Origin: Cerrena zonata
Taxonomy: Eukaryota; Basidiomycota; Agaricomycetes; Polyporales; Cerrenaceae
Assembly: GCA_038087015.1 (NCBI GenBank)
Contig: JASBNA010000020.1
Coordinates: forward strand, 186,001 to 250,000
Length of the DNA stretch: 64,000 bases
Direction of reading: 5' to 3'
This document shows positions 27,735 through 39,791 of this stretch, piece after piece. Under the pieces are notes generated by a model. The model did no database searches. It saw nothing but the letters and a program-made list of their open reading frames with translations, and was not told where the DNA came from. Both the position numbers and the translations under genes were made by a program. The first letter of the stretch is position 1, and each line of letters opens with the position of its first letter.

Positions 27735-29468
27735 TTAACTAGGTCCGGCGGCGTTATTCGGGGTGGAACGGTGAGTATCTATCTCCGTGTGTAGCTTGTC
27801 AGCGTTTGAGACATGCGATCCAGGACCTGCGGCGCTAGCCATTTCGACGTCTGACTCAAAGGTAGTCATGGCATTCTTGACACGAGCGACAGGGTCGTCA
27901 CCAAAGTCATCCAGTGACGACGATATTGTATTTCCTAGAGCATGGAATGAGCTGACAAAACTATCCGAAGTACCCGCTGTTGAGATCTCGTTTCTGCCGT
28001 CAAGCCTAACGGAGCTGTTCGCAAGATGACGAAGGTGGAGAAGAAACCGGGCGGTAAGCAAGCCGGAAAGCCTAAAATTATGTAAATAATAAGTATACGT
28101 CCATGGATAACTAGAGCATGACATACGGAAGTAGCAGCGCATTTAACAGCCGTTGAAGAAAGCCGGACTACAGAAAATATATCAAAAACGGCCCAAATAA
28201 TTACCGTGCATAGGTTCTCACAGGAGCGCGCTACGGTTGAACGTCAATTCCCACCTCACCTCACAAAACGGAGCATCCTACTCACAAAGTTCAAAATAAC
28301 AGCAGCAGTTGTAATCAACGAGACGATACTAAAATATAATAATGGCTTAGTCATGTGTTTATGTGGTTCTGAACTTGAGGTTTGCTCACCTGAAGTAAAA
28401 GATACCTAAATAAACCGGAAATTAGCAGGCGGATTATATTACCGTACAACGGATCGAAGTACCTTGTTCAAAAATCAGATACAATATACTACCCTTTTGA
28501 TCTCTCCATGATGATCCAGCAGCGCGGAATGCCTGAATGCATCGTACTGTCGTAAGGATCGCCGCGGAATATTCGAATACAACCATTGAAATGGACAAGG
28601 TCTCATTCGCTGCTTGGTGATAAGACAAAGTTTTCGTACGAATGAGGCAGACGCACCACTAAAAAACCTATTTCAGCAAAGCAATGTTATATATAGGCTC
28701 CTACTCACATAGGAATACTCGATGAACCAACACACCGTAGTCCAGGGACGTGTGTCTAGGGTGCTCTGGATTAAACCAAGATCCAATAGAATACATGATT
28801 GGACCATACGATATCCAACGCAATGCACCCCAGCCCTAACATTGAAAGATAGGCCAAAATGAACCGATTCCGTCCGAAGACTACATATGTTCTAATTGTG
28901 AAGGTTACTGCACTCCATGTATGTGAGACAGACGAAATAGTAATAGGATGAAGACGTACTTACCGATAACTGCAGCACGACCGAGGATACTCAGTGCTCC
29001 AATGAATTGGTAAATAGTGTTGCAACTGAACAGCGTCTCTGTAAGCAGAGCGAGCATAACGTGCAATTCGCAAAAGATACATACTAGCAGGTAGATTATT
29101 ATCTCAGCATTCTTGAGAGTTATAACCAAATACTTACCCTTGTGGACAGTCTTCCCCCAATAGCTAAAAGATATAGGACGTTTCCAAATAAAGCGTAGCG
29201 GCAGAGGGCATAGAGAATGACGGAATGTTGGTATTTGTATCGCCACATATACTTGACCTCGAGCGGGAAGGTTAGAGCGTAGTCGTAGAATAGGAGGGCT
29301 AGAAGATCATGAGAATGAGCACAAAGTGTGTGAACGAGTTTGAAGAAGTCTGACCAAGGCTGGCCCATTGAATATCAAATTGTAGATAGCTATATCTCAG
29401 TATTAGGCAACATGCGAGAAGGCAAGATCAATCTGGAGAGCGTACTGTGTAGCTGCTTTAGAAGACAT
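27735..29468 (-). CDS. DUF6533 membrane protein, tandem copy C
   Basis: ATG at 29468 (MSSKAAT), a short exon, then HYLQFDIQWASL and the DUF6533 exon (about 29310-29150) with ALLFYDYALTFPLEVKYMW and CRYALFGNVLYLLAIGGRLS. The next exon can start at TLFSCNTIYQFIGALSILGR if the CAGAG acceptor is used, which keeps the frame. Later pieces include ANETLSISMVVFEYSAAILT with GSILYLIFEQG, and the final exon with RLSGLLTARFLLHLRHL, VSSFHALGNTISSS and LDDFGDDPVARVKN, stop at 27735. About seven membrane spans and a Ser/Thr/Asp-rich tail. It appears intact; exon borders in the middle are approximate. Function is unknown. Confidence 0.7.
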
Positions 29469-30909
29469 AACGTTGCAATTAGGAGGATTGTGCGGGGCAC
29501 CGACCTTTATGTGAATCCACTGAGCTAGAAGGACTAAGACCGCAATCTAACCTTCTCCTATCTTCAACACCCCAACATGATTCGAAGGAGGGTATCGCTT
29601 GGTTCTCAGTCAGATAACATCATTGCTGGTGGATTAGATTTGATTTCTACGACATAGAACGTGTAGGAATAGATGCTTAGCTAGTATAAGTAACCACCGC
29701 ACCGTGGCATCTGAGGTTCGATGTAGAGTTCAATCTTTAAGTCCAGTCAGTCGAACTATACGAAGAGATTTGGAAGTAGCCTAAAGACCCAATCCATCCT
29801 GATCACAATTAAGATGGGTCAGGGTTGATTGAGTCTATTGTAAATTTAGTCTCGAAGAATGCAAATTCGAAAATACATCACGCACGTTCGTCGATTCGGT
29901 GACATGGCCTGATACCAGTGGCCACAAAGAAGGAAGCGTCAGAGTCATCTGTCCGCTAGAGAAGTGATCATCTGTGTACCAGTGCCCTGCCACTACATGA
30001 CGGTTACTATTACCAATATGCAATGCATGCGAGATTGGTCACCGGGTTATGAGAGTTAAACTGATTGATACCTGCAATCAGCCTACAATACTTGAAACGG
30101 ATCAAGGTAACGTGTGAGCTCCTATAATGACTTGTTGGGCAATGAGGGTGAAAGAGATTGAGTTAACGCTGCTGCAAAAATGCGACTCACTCAGAAGGGG
30201 CTCGAACTCACATTATTTTTGCATCACTATAATCTGTCTTTATGAACGCCTGCGTCGGGACACAAATGAACCGGAGAGCTTATAATTAGGCACTCACAAG
30301 CTTTCCCTTTCTCCCCAAACCCGACCTATGCTATGATACTATCTAGTCAAGGTGAGATGAATTCAAAACCTGGGGGTCAGGTTCGCGTAATGGATCCAAT
30401 ATGTAAGAACTTGGACTCGGAGACGGGTATAATGGGTTAAGAGGTATTGATATTGCATGATCCGTAAAATACGTGGAGAGTACAACATCAGTAAATGAAT
30501 TGTGAATGCCAATTGGCTCGGATAGAAGGTCCTGTCACGGTATTGTGCTGCTTGGTGATGTTTGGCAACATACCCTAAGAGCTTCCGGAAGCGGAAAGGG
30601 TCTTACCGTAAACGGACAGAGCTCAATTGCTTCGAGTCATTTACGTCACCGTTATGACATTTTGAACTTCATCGTGCAATGACCAAACCGGACACTAACT
30701 TGGTACTGTATAATGTAATGTACCACCAAAATAGGTGGATGAGCTGGTAAAATAGTCCCTCAACATTACCAGCTCTTATCATACAGGGCGAGTGAACGAT
30801 TCCTTCTCACAAACCTGGTTACAATATAAGTAAGGTTCATGTTTCCATAGCAGATCTAAATGTGAACGGTGCAATGCATAATCGATATAGGGAGACTAAT
30901 TCACAAACA
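29469..30909. other. Intergenic block of tandem unit C
   Basis: Upstream of copy C. It includes the segment shared with unit A (about 29815-30040) and, near 30165-30235, a nine-base inverted repeat (TGCAAAAAT / ATTTTTGCA) around a tRNA B-box-like string. No coding sequence was recognised. Confidence 0.45.
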
Positions 30910-32807
30910 TTACTTGGGGACTCTCTCAGCCCACTGAAACGATTCTAAGCTTGAAACGGAATTCCTAAGGTTATTCGTACCAACTGGGATCCGCCCTAAG
31001 CTGGTTCTACTACTCGATCGTGACCTCATAAAGCTACGTTCATTGGGTGAACGTCCAGACAGGGGGGATGACGACGTAGAGGTCGAAGATGCTCGACGAT
31101 GGCGTTGCATCCGAGTTGGGTCGACATCCGGTATATTCGCAAGTCGGGCAAACAATGATAATACTAGTGGAAACATCAGGATTTATTCCAATTGGAATGT
31201 GTGAAATGGCACGTACTGTCTACAATAGAAACTATACCTGACAGATTTGTAGTCGGACTTGGTGCGAAGGGTGGTGACAGAACCTGAGACTCGTCTGTCA
31301 CGAACAATCGGTGTGATTTCGCTTGTATCGTGTTGCAGTGAGCTGAGTATCAGACATTAAGTTGTAGTACAACTTACTCGCGATTAACTTCTCGATGGTG
31401 TACAACAGAGTGCTGCTAGGGAGCACGCTATACACTAAAGAATATTTAGTGATGCGAGCAACTGAGAGTAAGATATCGTCTTACCGGGATATTTATCCGC
31501 TCCATCAGTTGAACCATCAGGTTCCTACAAGATGATAGAACTTAGTATGATTTCGACAGAACATTAAATGACGTCAGACCTTGATCAACGAGATGAAGTG
31601 CTTGAGTGGTGCAGATAGAATTTGATTGCTCTGAGAAGGCACAACGATCTGCAACAGGAAACCGCGACTTCTTCAGTTTCTGTAGTAGAAGATATATTCA
31701 TATCTATACCTTTCCAATATCAGTGACGCTCACTGCACTCAGAAGCCCGCTAGTCTCTTCCTCGAGAACGGCGATGCTGCTAACACCCTGATCACTCATC
31801 AGCACCATCGCATCCAATACAGCATCACCAGCTTTCGCTGAGACAACGGAGGAATAGAGGTATAGTGACGGGAGATTAAGAGAGCTCAGAGAGTTCGAAA
31901 AGAAGCTGTGCAGCGATGATATCACTCTCGCTTGCTTAGCGAACCAAGCCAGAAGACTGCCATCGGAGACCAGCCCACTGAAACCTTTCGATGAATTCTC
32001 GCCCTGTATGATAGCTTCTTTACGTTGTACGGTAGGTGTGTAGACAGTTATAAACCCGACCTACCTCGATGTGTGCCTCTAGAAAATATAGATAGCAATG
32101 GCAGAAGAGTCGCATTATGAGGCAGGATTTCGAGGGGATTCTTCTCGGAGAGATCTGACAAATAAAATGGTTAGACTATCAACAACAAATACAGTATGCA
32201 CAGAAACATACTGCAAACAAGATGGACTGGGACTCGCCCAGCCTTTGCAGCTGAAAATATTTCGTCAATTTTTGGGTTTTCTGTCAACTCTTCCGTAGAC
32301 CATTTATGTCTCGTGGCAGCAAGAGTTAAGAAGGCGTTCACATCCGAGAACTAACAATAATAATGATTGAAGCTCGATCACTCGCGAAACAATCACGACG
32401 ATAGACGTACATCGAAGAGTCCAAGGAAAGGGGCGTCTTGTGGAACACCGTTTGCTTTATTGTTAACAGCAATACAAAACAGATTCTTGGAGAGGAGAAG
32501 CTGCACAATTGAGTATATAAGGCCCGGTCCTTGCAGAAACGGTGTATCTGGATGGCCTACCTCGCATGCTTCCTCGACGGTAGTTTCCGCATCTACCGCA
32601 ACTAGCGGTGAGTCAATCAAGTCTGAAAGGTAAGAATATATATATGGGAACCTTTTCTTATGAGGATTTACTCCACTCACCCCTTGCCAATGTGCTTTGC
32701 CACGTCTTTGTCCATTCCTCAGCGTCGGCGTTCGGTGTAGTTACGAATGCTAAACTCGGTGAATCGCTCCTAATACTTGACACTGACACTCGCTTGCTCA
32801 AAGACAT
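30910..32807 (-). CDS. SDS23-like CBS-domain protein
   Basis: Orthologue-level match to the fungal SDS23/Moc1 family, which acts in nutrient signalling and cell-cycle control through PP2A and related phosphatases. Exon 1 is 32807-32681 (MSLSKRVSVSSIRSDSPSLA, ending WQSTLAR). A 58-base intron leads to DLIDSPLVAVDAETTVEEAC, the first CBS motif; later pieces are LLLSKNLFCIAV, PFLGLFDFSDVNAFLTLAAT, a second CBS region KAGDAVLDAMVLMSDQGVSS with IAVLEE, then EKLIATH, HRLFVTDESQ, GIVSIVDILSLFARLANIPD and VDPTRMQRHRRASST. The tail is Ser/Arg-rich and stops at 30910. All joints I traced keep frame. It shares a 495-base divergent promoter region with the cystathionine gamma-synthase gene. Confidence 0.82.
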
Positions 32808-33302
32808 GTGGTATGCGTTCTAGTGTATGAAGGAGAACGAGTTGCTATCTGGCTACATGCCAAGGCTTGTTCTTTGTAGATACGGAACCTAGGCCAAGTT
32901 GAATTAGGGATTGAATGCGGGGACGTGATTCAGACGTAAAGAGATTAGATTAGATGTTCTACTGCAAAGGGTTTATCCGTTTATAATAGTCGTCGGGATT
33001 TCGCGGCCTCGTAGCTTGAAATGCTTTCAGTTATCTTCCTTCACCATTAGTATGTTTCTCGAACTGATCCCACCTGCTGTATCTGAATTCAGGATCCTAT
33101 TACCATCTGCCAAAGTCAACCGACGACGACAGGCGAAGTCTGAACGTGTTTGATGTCAGTGCCCCAATCAAGACGATACCAAGATGTCATTGACACTATT
33201 CGGCAGCACCTTAGACCGAGCCATGTACCGGCTTATTCCCCCTCTTGATTCTGAGTACTCCCCTGCGCTGCCAGCCAACACGTATTAACCCTAGCTCACA
33301 AC
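32808..33302. promoter_or_regulatory. Divergent promoter region, SDS23-like and cystathionine gamma-synthase genes
   Basis: The 495 bases between the two opposing start codons must hold both promoters. I looked for a CACGTG (Cbf1-type) site expected of a sulfur-regulated gene and did not find one. Confidence 0.45.
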
Positions 33303-35280
33303 ATGGTTTGTACTCTTGGTGCTGCCATCCCTCCATATACTCCTCACGCTGTCTCCGTTTCATTGCCTACATGGAAAGATAATATCAGCTACGTCGAAGG
33401 GGAAAGGCAGGTCATAGATGCCATGGTCACTGGTTATCCTCGATTCTTCACCCATCTTGCAGTTCAGGAGGTAAACCACATTTTCATGAAGCGGTATTCT
33501 TTCTTACATATGGTTCAGCTAGCTAGGCAATGCAGGCAGAAATTTGGCCCCTGGGGGGAAGCTTGCATGCTGTTTCCATCTCGCAAATTTGCAGATGCCT
33601 GTCGATCATTCATGATGGGTCGAGGTAATGAACAGGGAATTGATATTCCAATCCGGCTAGTTCAGCACATTATCTGTGCCCATAACTCCTCGTCTATCGA
33701 GCTTCATATCGTACTCTACCCAGAGAAGTATTATTCTATCGCTAAACAGTTCTGGCAACATACTGGTCTTGGTATTTCCAGTCGACTCGCCGAGCGATGT
33801 CTGATTATGCTCCAAAATCAGAATCAACAACCAGTTTCTCTGACTCCGCCTGGAATCCGAGTAAAATCGAGTAACAAACACTATTCAGCCCAACTGCCTC
33901 GCGAGTCCCAAGCTGAGAATGTTATCGAGGACCTTGATAGAGACCAATCTATTCATATAGAAGAGCGATATGGCGGAAATTTACCGCAAGACGCTGCTGC
34001 ATCAGCTAAACGGGCGATGAAGAGACGAATTGCAAGTTTTCTTGTTTGCGAATCCCCTTCGGATTGGTCCATTTGTGGGCCACAAGGTTCTGAGGTCGGT
34101 TCAAGTGTGAGAGGTCTCCATAAGGTTTCAGAGGACGACGTTTATTTATACCCGGCGGGGATGTCCGCTATTTGGCATGCCCACCAACTAATCCTCGCTA
34201 CTCGACCTCCTTCCAAGAGCATTTGTTTCGGGTGAGTCATTCTATGAATGCAATTGATACAAAGAAAGAGGGCTGAGTTCAATTAGTTTTCCGTATACAG
34301 ATACCCTGAAAATACTACAGAAATGGGGACCAGGTTGTGAATTTATTGGAGATGTACGGGACGAGGACTTCAACAAACTGGAGAAATTTCTTGAACGCGA
34401 ATCTGCGGAATGTCCAGGTCAAGCACCTGCGTCGGCGCTTTTTACAGAGTTCCCCTCCAATCCTCTTCTTCGATGTGCCGACCTTCCTCGTCTTCGTACA
34501 CTCGCGGATAGACACGACTTCCTCATCGTTATCGATAATACGATTGGCAATTTTGTCAACGTAGAAGTACTCCCATATTGCGATATAGTGGTAAGCAGTC
34601 TCTCGAAGATCTTCAGTGGCGATGCCAATACTCTAGGTGGCAGGTTCGTAGCAGTTTAAATGCCCATAACGTATCATTGCTCACTTATTTTATACTCCAG
34701 TCTTGTGCTCAATCCTAGAGGAAAGCACTACACCACCCTCAAACAGCACCTTGTCACCACTTTCGAGGATACTTACTTCGACGAGGATGCTATTTACATG
34801 GAGCGCAACTCGCGTGATCTCGCTCGTCGGATCCGCATCATCGATAAAAACGCTGAAGCAGTTTGTGACTTCCTCTACGCTCGCTCTGTCGCATCTGGAT
34901 CCCCTTTGAAAAACACCGTCCTCAAAGACGTCTATTATCCCAAATATATCACCACCGAGAATTATGACAAATGCAAGGTGTCTGCAGACGCGGGCTACGG
35001 GGGCCTATTTTCTCTTGCTTTTGTTACTCCGGAGGCTGCACGAGTGTTCTTCGACACCTTGTCATGCTACAAGGGTCCTAGTCTTGGCACGAACTTCACG
35101 CTTGCATGCCCGTATACTATTCTGGCACATTACTTTGAGATGGACTGGGCGGCCAAGTATGGGATAGGGGAGTATCTAGTGAGGGTTAGCGTCGGAATGG
35201 AGGACACACAGACGTTATTGGAGGATTTTGGAAAGGCTTTGACAGCAGCTCAAGCTACGCTCACGAGTTCTACTAACTGA
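33303..35280 (+). CDS. Cystathionine gamma-synthase (fungal STR2/met-7 type)
   Basis: PLP enzyme that condenses cysteine with an activated homoserine ester (O-acetylhomoserine in fungi) to cystathionine, in transsulfuration toward methionine. Exons 33303-34231, 34287-34643, 34701-35280, total 1866 nt, 621 residues, matching the long fungal form. The N-terminus [19 protein letters not shown] and [14 protein letters not shown] are typical. The PLP-binding lysine is in [16 protein letters not shown] (exon 2); the Asp of the cofactor site lies in [11 protein letters not shown]. The C-terminal domain has [39 protein letters not shown] and [11 protein letters not shown]. The gene is intact, with only two introns. 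Confidence 0.95.
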
Positions 35281-35559
35281 ATAACACGTAGATATAGTAG
35301 TATTTACTGTGACATATATAATATTAACATAGTCCTTGTTTCGCATATACTAAGGCGTACTTGGATATAAACAAATGCAGTCGGATCGCAAGCACAACGA
35401 GATTACAGTTCCGCAACCCCTCGGAGTAGTGACAGCCGTAAATCGATCTTGTTTGTATGATCTTATCTTATCTTATCTCACCTAGCAGGTACGTCACTAG
35501 TAACACAAGTTTCAAGTTAAAGAAGACGGCCATGGTCGTATTCAGACTTTATTGAAAAG

Positions 35560-36957
35560 ATGTCCTCAGATGTTCCTCCTTATCAACTACAACAACTCGT
35601 AACCAATGTGTTAGACGAGGCGATACGTAAGCACAGCCTATGACACTTTGTTATATTCAGAGCTGAACCAGAGTGTAGGAATATCGGGCACTAATGTCGA
35701 GATACGATGCGCTCAGGCACTAGGTAAGTGAGTTTACTGGAACCAGATCAGAATGCCGACATTCTTCTAGGGTCAGAGCTATACGTCGGCTGTACTAACG
35801 GCGAACTGTTGAGGTTCGCTCTCCAACGAGAAGGTACAAGCACTGTAAGACAATTGATAGACATATGGTGACAGTGACTGACCTGACGAGCAGGCAAATT
35901 CATACGTTCTATTATCTCGACAAAGTTTGCCGAGTGATAAAGCGGTGGACGAAATTGTGCTGGCGCCAAGTATATCCAGAGCACTCATACTATCAGGTCT
36001 CTACTTCTCCCGATTTTTACTTTATTCGTTGATATACTAAGCTGATCCATTTTCAGACCACCAGATCTATTTCTACATATTGCCGGCCCTTGATCCTGTC
36101 TCCCCTCAAACCATCAAACCCATTCGCAATGTAGTAACATTTGCAGTAGATGAGCAGCACCTCCACCGTCCACCTATGACAGGTAACGAAATTCACCAAC
36201 AAACCGAATCTGTTGAATTCTGTGTCATCAAACGAAGCACAATTGCTATGTACAGTCTTCGCGAACGACTGTTCTACCAGAGGGTTGGCTTTACTCCCGT
36301 CCGTCGGTCGTCTTCGCTCAGCTAACATTCTCTTAGGAGATACCTTTGCCGAATGGCGGAACTCTCGCTCGTCGTACTGGTCAATATCTCTGCGTAGCAG
36401 ACAAAGAGTTTTACAACGTTATTAATCTAATCACCGCCCAAATGATACCCCTTCTCCCTCTTTCACAGGCCTTCGATTCACCAGTCAAAGTCAAGCCTCT
36501 GATAACTGTCGTTAGTCCCATCGAATTCCTCATCCTGTCATGGTCTGGTGCTGCATCCCTTGGGCTATTTATTACAGGGGAAGGTGAACCCGTCCGTGGA
36601 ACGTTGGAGTGGGCGAGCCACCCTTTGTCTGTTAGTAAGTACTATTATGCTGTATAGGCAAACTCATATTCTAATCCGTATACAGACGTTGATTATCCGT
36701 ATATCACCACACTTTTACCTGACAACTCAATCGAGATCCATAACATGGACACTCAGAGCATCGTCCAAGCCATTCCGGCATCTTCTGCTGAAGAGGACAG
36801 ACGAAAGTTCGTCAGGAGTTTCAACGGATTCTTGGTGCCCGCGTTACAAGAATCGAAGAAGCTGCAAAAGGTTGCGATTCCTCTCCGTCGAAGAAAAGTG
36901 ACAGCGGAATCCACCAGTGGAGAGAATAAACTCGAGGTACCAGCTGCTGATTTGTAA
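35560..36957 (+). CDS. N-terminal (CNH) half of a Vps3/TGFBRAP1-type CORVET subunit
   Basis: Seven exons from ATG 35560 (MSSDVPPYQLQQLVTNVLDE) to TAA 36955-36957. It reads as a beta-propeller CNH domain: EIRCAQALGSELYVGCTNGE then LLRFALQREG, VDEIVLAPSISRALILSD, HQIYFYILPALDP, GTLARRTGQYLCVADKEFY, PIEFLILSWSG and PYITTLLPDNSIEIHNMDTQ. It ends in a basic linker IPLRRRKVTAESTSGENKLE, then VPAADL and a stop. In the Vps3/Vps39/TGFBRAP1 family this propeller is followed, in the same protein, by clathrin-like repeats and two Vps39 domains. Those domains lie in the next gene on the opposite strand. This half protein could be a propeller fragment or, if the split is an artefact, half of one gene. Confidence 0.8.
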
Positions 36958-37066
36958 TGACATAGCCAGTCCAAACCTAGCTATAAAAGACCTGTTCTTT
37001 ACACGTACCGTAACAGCTACACAGTAGTCACTGTTCAGGAACTGATATATATGTACCACGGAATAC

Positions 37067-39791
37067 CTATGTAAGGCTCGAGGATTCGTGACTAAGGATT
37101 CCCTCATCGGAGACCAAGTCCACAACGTAACCCCTCACTTTCTCACCTTCGTCGTGTGCACTCCGCAAAGCCGACTTCTCATCAAGCTCCAGTCCAAGCC
37201 CTAACGCCTTTTCAGCTCCTGACTTCTCATCCTCTATGTCACCCTCGTCATCACCATCGACTGCTTCTTCAATAACAGCACCTTGTTCACGAAGAGTCAG
37301 CCAAGTGCTCTCAGCAACCGCAAGGTTTTCGCTCGAGGCGATAGCCTTGACAATTTGACCTTCATGCTTCGAGTGCAGTGCACGGCGGAAAGATCGTTCG
37401 AGGAAGCTTGAGAGAACCTTAAGAGGCCATTCCGGCGGGATAAGCGACAAGACCTATTGTCAAGCTCGATCAGTGTTTGATGTGAAGACACAAATGAAAT
37501 GAGAACTACATCTACAACATCCAAGTTCATCGCTTGTGCACCGAGAAGCTGGGCCGTCCTATCCGACATAGCCTCCCTACATCAACTTGTTAGTAGTCAC
37601 ACCGACCCCAAAGTATCAGAACCCACCCTCCGCTCATGTACACTTCCAGCAGAATCCGCGTTAGTTCCCTCTTGCGTTCCTCACTGACTGTCTTCTGCCT
37701 CTTCAATGTGGATGCTGCGGGTCTCGCCTTCCCAGCAGGTGCAGGAGGGACAAACAAGGCAGCCCACTGCTGCAGACCAAACCGCTCTCCTAACGACTGA
37801 GCCGTTTTCGCGGGAACTACCTCGCCGCCGAGTGTACAATACGCCTCTGCAGACGAGGAGTCATGAAGTTTATGTACGAGGATGTTAAGAGCCATTCTGT
37901 CGTTTCCAAGCTATAGAAAGCATGAGACAGAAGTTATGTAGAGGGTTGCAAGGATATGTACCTTGCCTTCGATGATAGCAAGCTCGAGGCTAAGCAGCTT
38001 CTCATACTCTTGTAGCCGTGACCGAATTGAATCAACGTTATAGAGCTCTGACGCTTGCAGGAATAGGATGGTCTTCAGGCGTATTCGTCTCGATTCGGAT
38101 TCAGGAGTAGTGGAAGCAAAATAGGATAAGAACGGCGAAGTTGTCTGACTCGACGAATAGGAAGCCGCTGTAAGTGAGTGAGCATGTAATAATCGTGTGT
38201 GTTAGAAAGGACAGCGGTCACCTTTGGCTCGCCATAGTTTTGAGATAGACTCTTCTTCCAGGCACGACAGCAATTGATCAACATACAGTGTTGCAAGCTG
38301 CATGTGTAGCGTCGGATTCTGAATGTACCCATTAATCCCATCTTCAGATACAACGCGAACGTGTCCCTACCTGACTTCGTTTCTGAAACACCAAATGTTC
38401 AAGATATTGCGCGCCAGCTGAAGGATCGCTCTCTTGTATCTGTTGTAGTAGGACGAGATCGTCTTCCTGATGACTCTGCCGCCGACCTCCCAACGAAGTC
38501 AGCAATTTGATCGCACGGTCTGGGTCTTGTTTCGTTAACCAGACACCCCACTGCTGGATAAGATGACGATCTTTCTTCTCTCCCAGGAAGGTGAATATCT
38601 TTGACAATGGATCTTCCACTTCTGGGTCCTCCCATTCTCCAGTAGTTAACCTAGAATAAAAATTCAGATTTCATCGGGTGTGAACGAGGGGAGGTCTTAC
38701 CGCGACCATGCATCAAGCAGTTTTCCCTCTTCTGATCGTTGTTGATACAGGTCACACAGAACACCAAACCATTTGGCGTCGACGAGAATGGGCTCAATGT
38801 CGGATAGTCCGATATCATTAGGCTCGCGTAGCAGTGTGATAAGTTCCGTCTTGTCCTGATCTTTGGTGTACATCCTGGCTAATGCAACATCAACAGACTA
38901 AAACTCATCAGTAAACGTCCATTATTCATAGTTAAACAGTTACCTCGTACAACGCTTTAGGCTTCAGTGTACCACCGGGATCATCTAATCGTCTCTTTCG
39001 TCTCCATTTTCTCAGGAACGCTCGCAACATGTCTGTTGCCGCGATCTTTAGAATGATTCTGAGCTCAACAGCCGGAGGCGAGGTCTTGGTATCTGGCGGA
39101 AGATGTGGCGAATAATTCCTGACTAGATTGGTCGCAACTGCAATCAGTCCCGACGGCGGAGCAGGCGGGAATAAAAGCGAACGTCAATGGGGAACAATGG
39201 GGAGGAGGGAGGGAAGGACGCAGTCTGAAATATAAACAAGAAACAAAGCGTCTTCAATGGAAAGGGGGAGTATCTAGGTAGGGGTAAACAAGCAATAGGC
39301 GTATAAAACTCACTTATATCGTCAATAGATTCTTCACTGGGCATTCGCTCCGCAACGCCTGAGAATACTTCAATGGACCCGTCCATTTCAAACAACGCTC
39401 CAGTGAATTCGGGGTAATAGCTAATAAGTGCGCGGGGATCCAGTTCGCCATGGAAGAGATGTTTCCCAGCATCATCAAACAAGGTCTCTGTGAGACATTG
39501 AAAACCTATTCGTTGGTAGACATATCGCAGCTCGTCTGCCTAAACGAAGGATCTTGACAGTAAACAGGTTGAAATGAAGAATGATATTGTTCCAGTACAC
39601 ACCTCGCCTTCGTCTACCGTCATTTGGGCTTCCACTCGCCGACGCTGCTCGTCAGCCATGTCGACAGCATCTTCAATCCTATGTGCACCCAGTAATGCTT
39701 CAACCTGTGCTATGAGTGTGGATGGCAGTAATGAATAAACAGCATTGGAGCCTAATAATATGAGATTCGACCGCGAAGTAGAGCTCTTCAT
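37067..39791 (-). CDS. C-terminal half of the same Vps3/TGFBRAP1-type CORVET subunit, inverted
   Basis: Multi-exon minus-strand gene beginning MKSSTSRSNLILLGSNAVYS then LLPSTLIAQVEALL and HRIEDAVDMADEQRR (39791-39600). It continues ADELRYVYQRIGFQCLTETL, FDDAGKHLFHGELDPRALIS with YYPEF, DMLRAFLRKWRRKRR, YTKDQDKTELITLLREPN, WGVWLTKQDPDRAIKLLTS, AGAQYLEHLVFQKRSQ, HMQLATLYVDQLL, the Vps39-2 zone MALNILVHKLHDSSSAEAYC, and finally SLIPPEWPLKVLSSFLERSF before the stop at 37067. These are helical clathrin-like repeats and Vps39 domains used in endosomal tethering (HOPS/CORVET). No propeller is present, and the first residues correspond to the middle of known family members. An in-frame TAG lies just upstream of the ATG, so on this strand it is a start-to-stop frame of its own. 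Confidence 0.82.

Larger units (their letters stand above)
21820..30600 (-). repeat. Tandem array of three ~3 kb DUF6533 units
   Basis: Three minus-strand genes start at 23565, 26559 and 29468, so the units repeat every 2.99 and 2.91 kb. Each gene shares exon order and motifs. The upstream regions are also related: A near 23940-24160 and C near 29815-30040 share GAAGAATGCAAAT, ATCACGCACGTTC and TATGCAATGCA, and B has a decayed version near 26940-27070. A second shared piece (TGCTTGGCA with GTCCCCGTG or GTCACCCGTG) occurs near 24675 and 27300. The duplication unit therefore includes gene plus promoter. Divergence between copies shows the duplications are not recent. Outer borders are approximate. 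Confidence 0.75.

Noticed and set aside
30165..30235. tRNA-like segment with a B-box-like string (GAGTTCGAGCC on the minus strand)
   Set aside because: The T-stem does not pair, and no D-arm or acceptor stem could be folded. The flanking nine-base inverted repeat is too short to call a mobile element.
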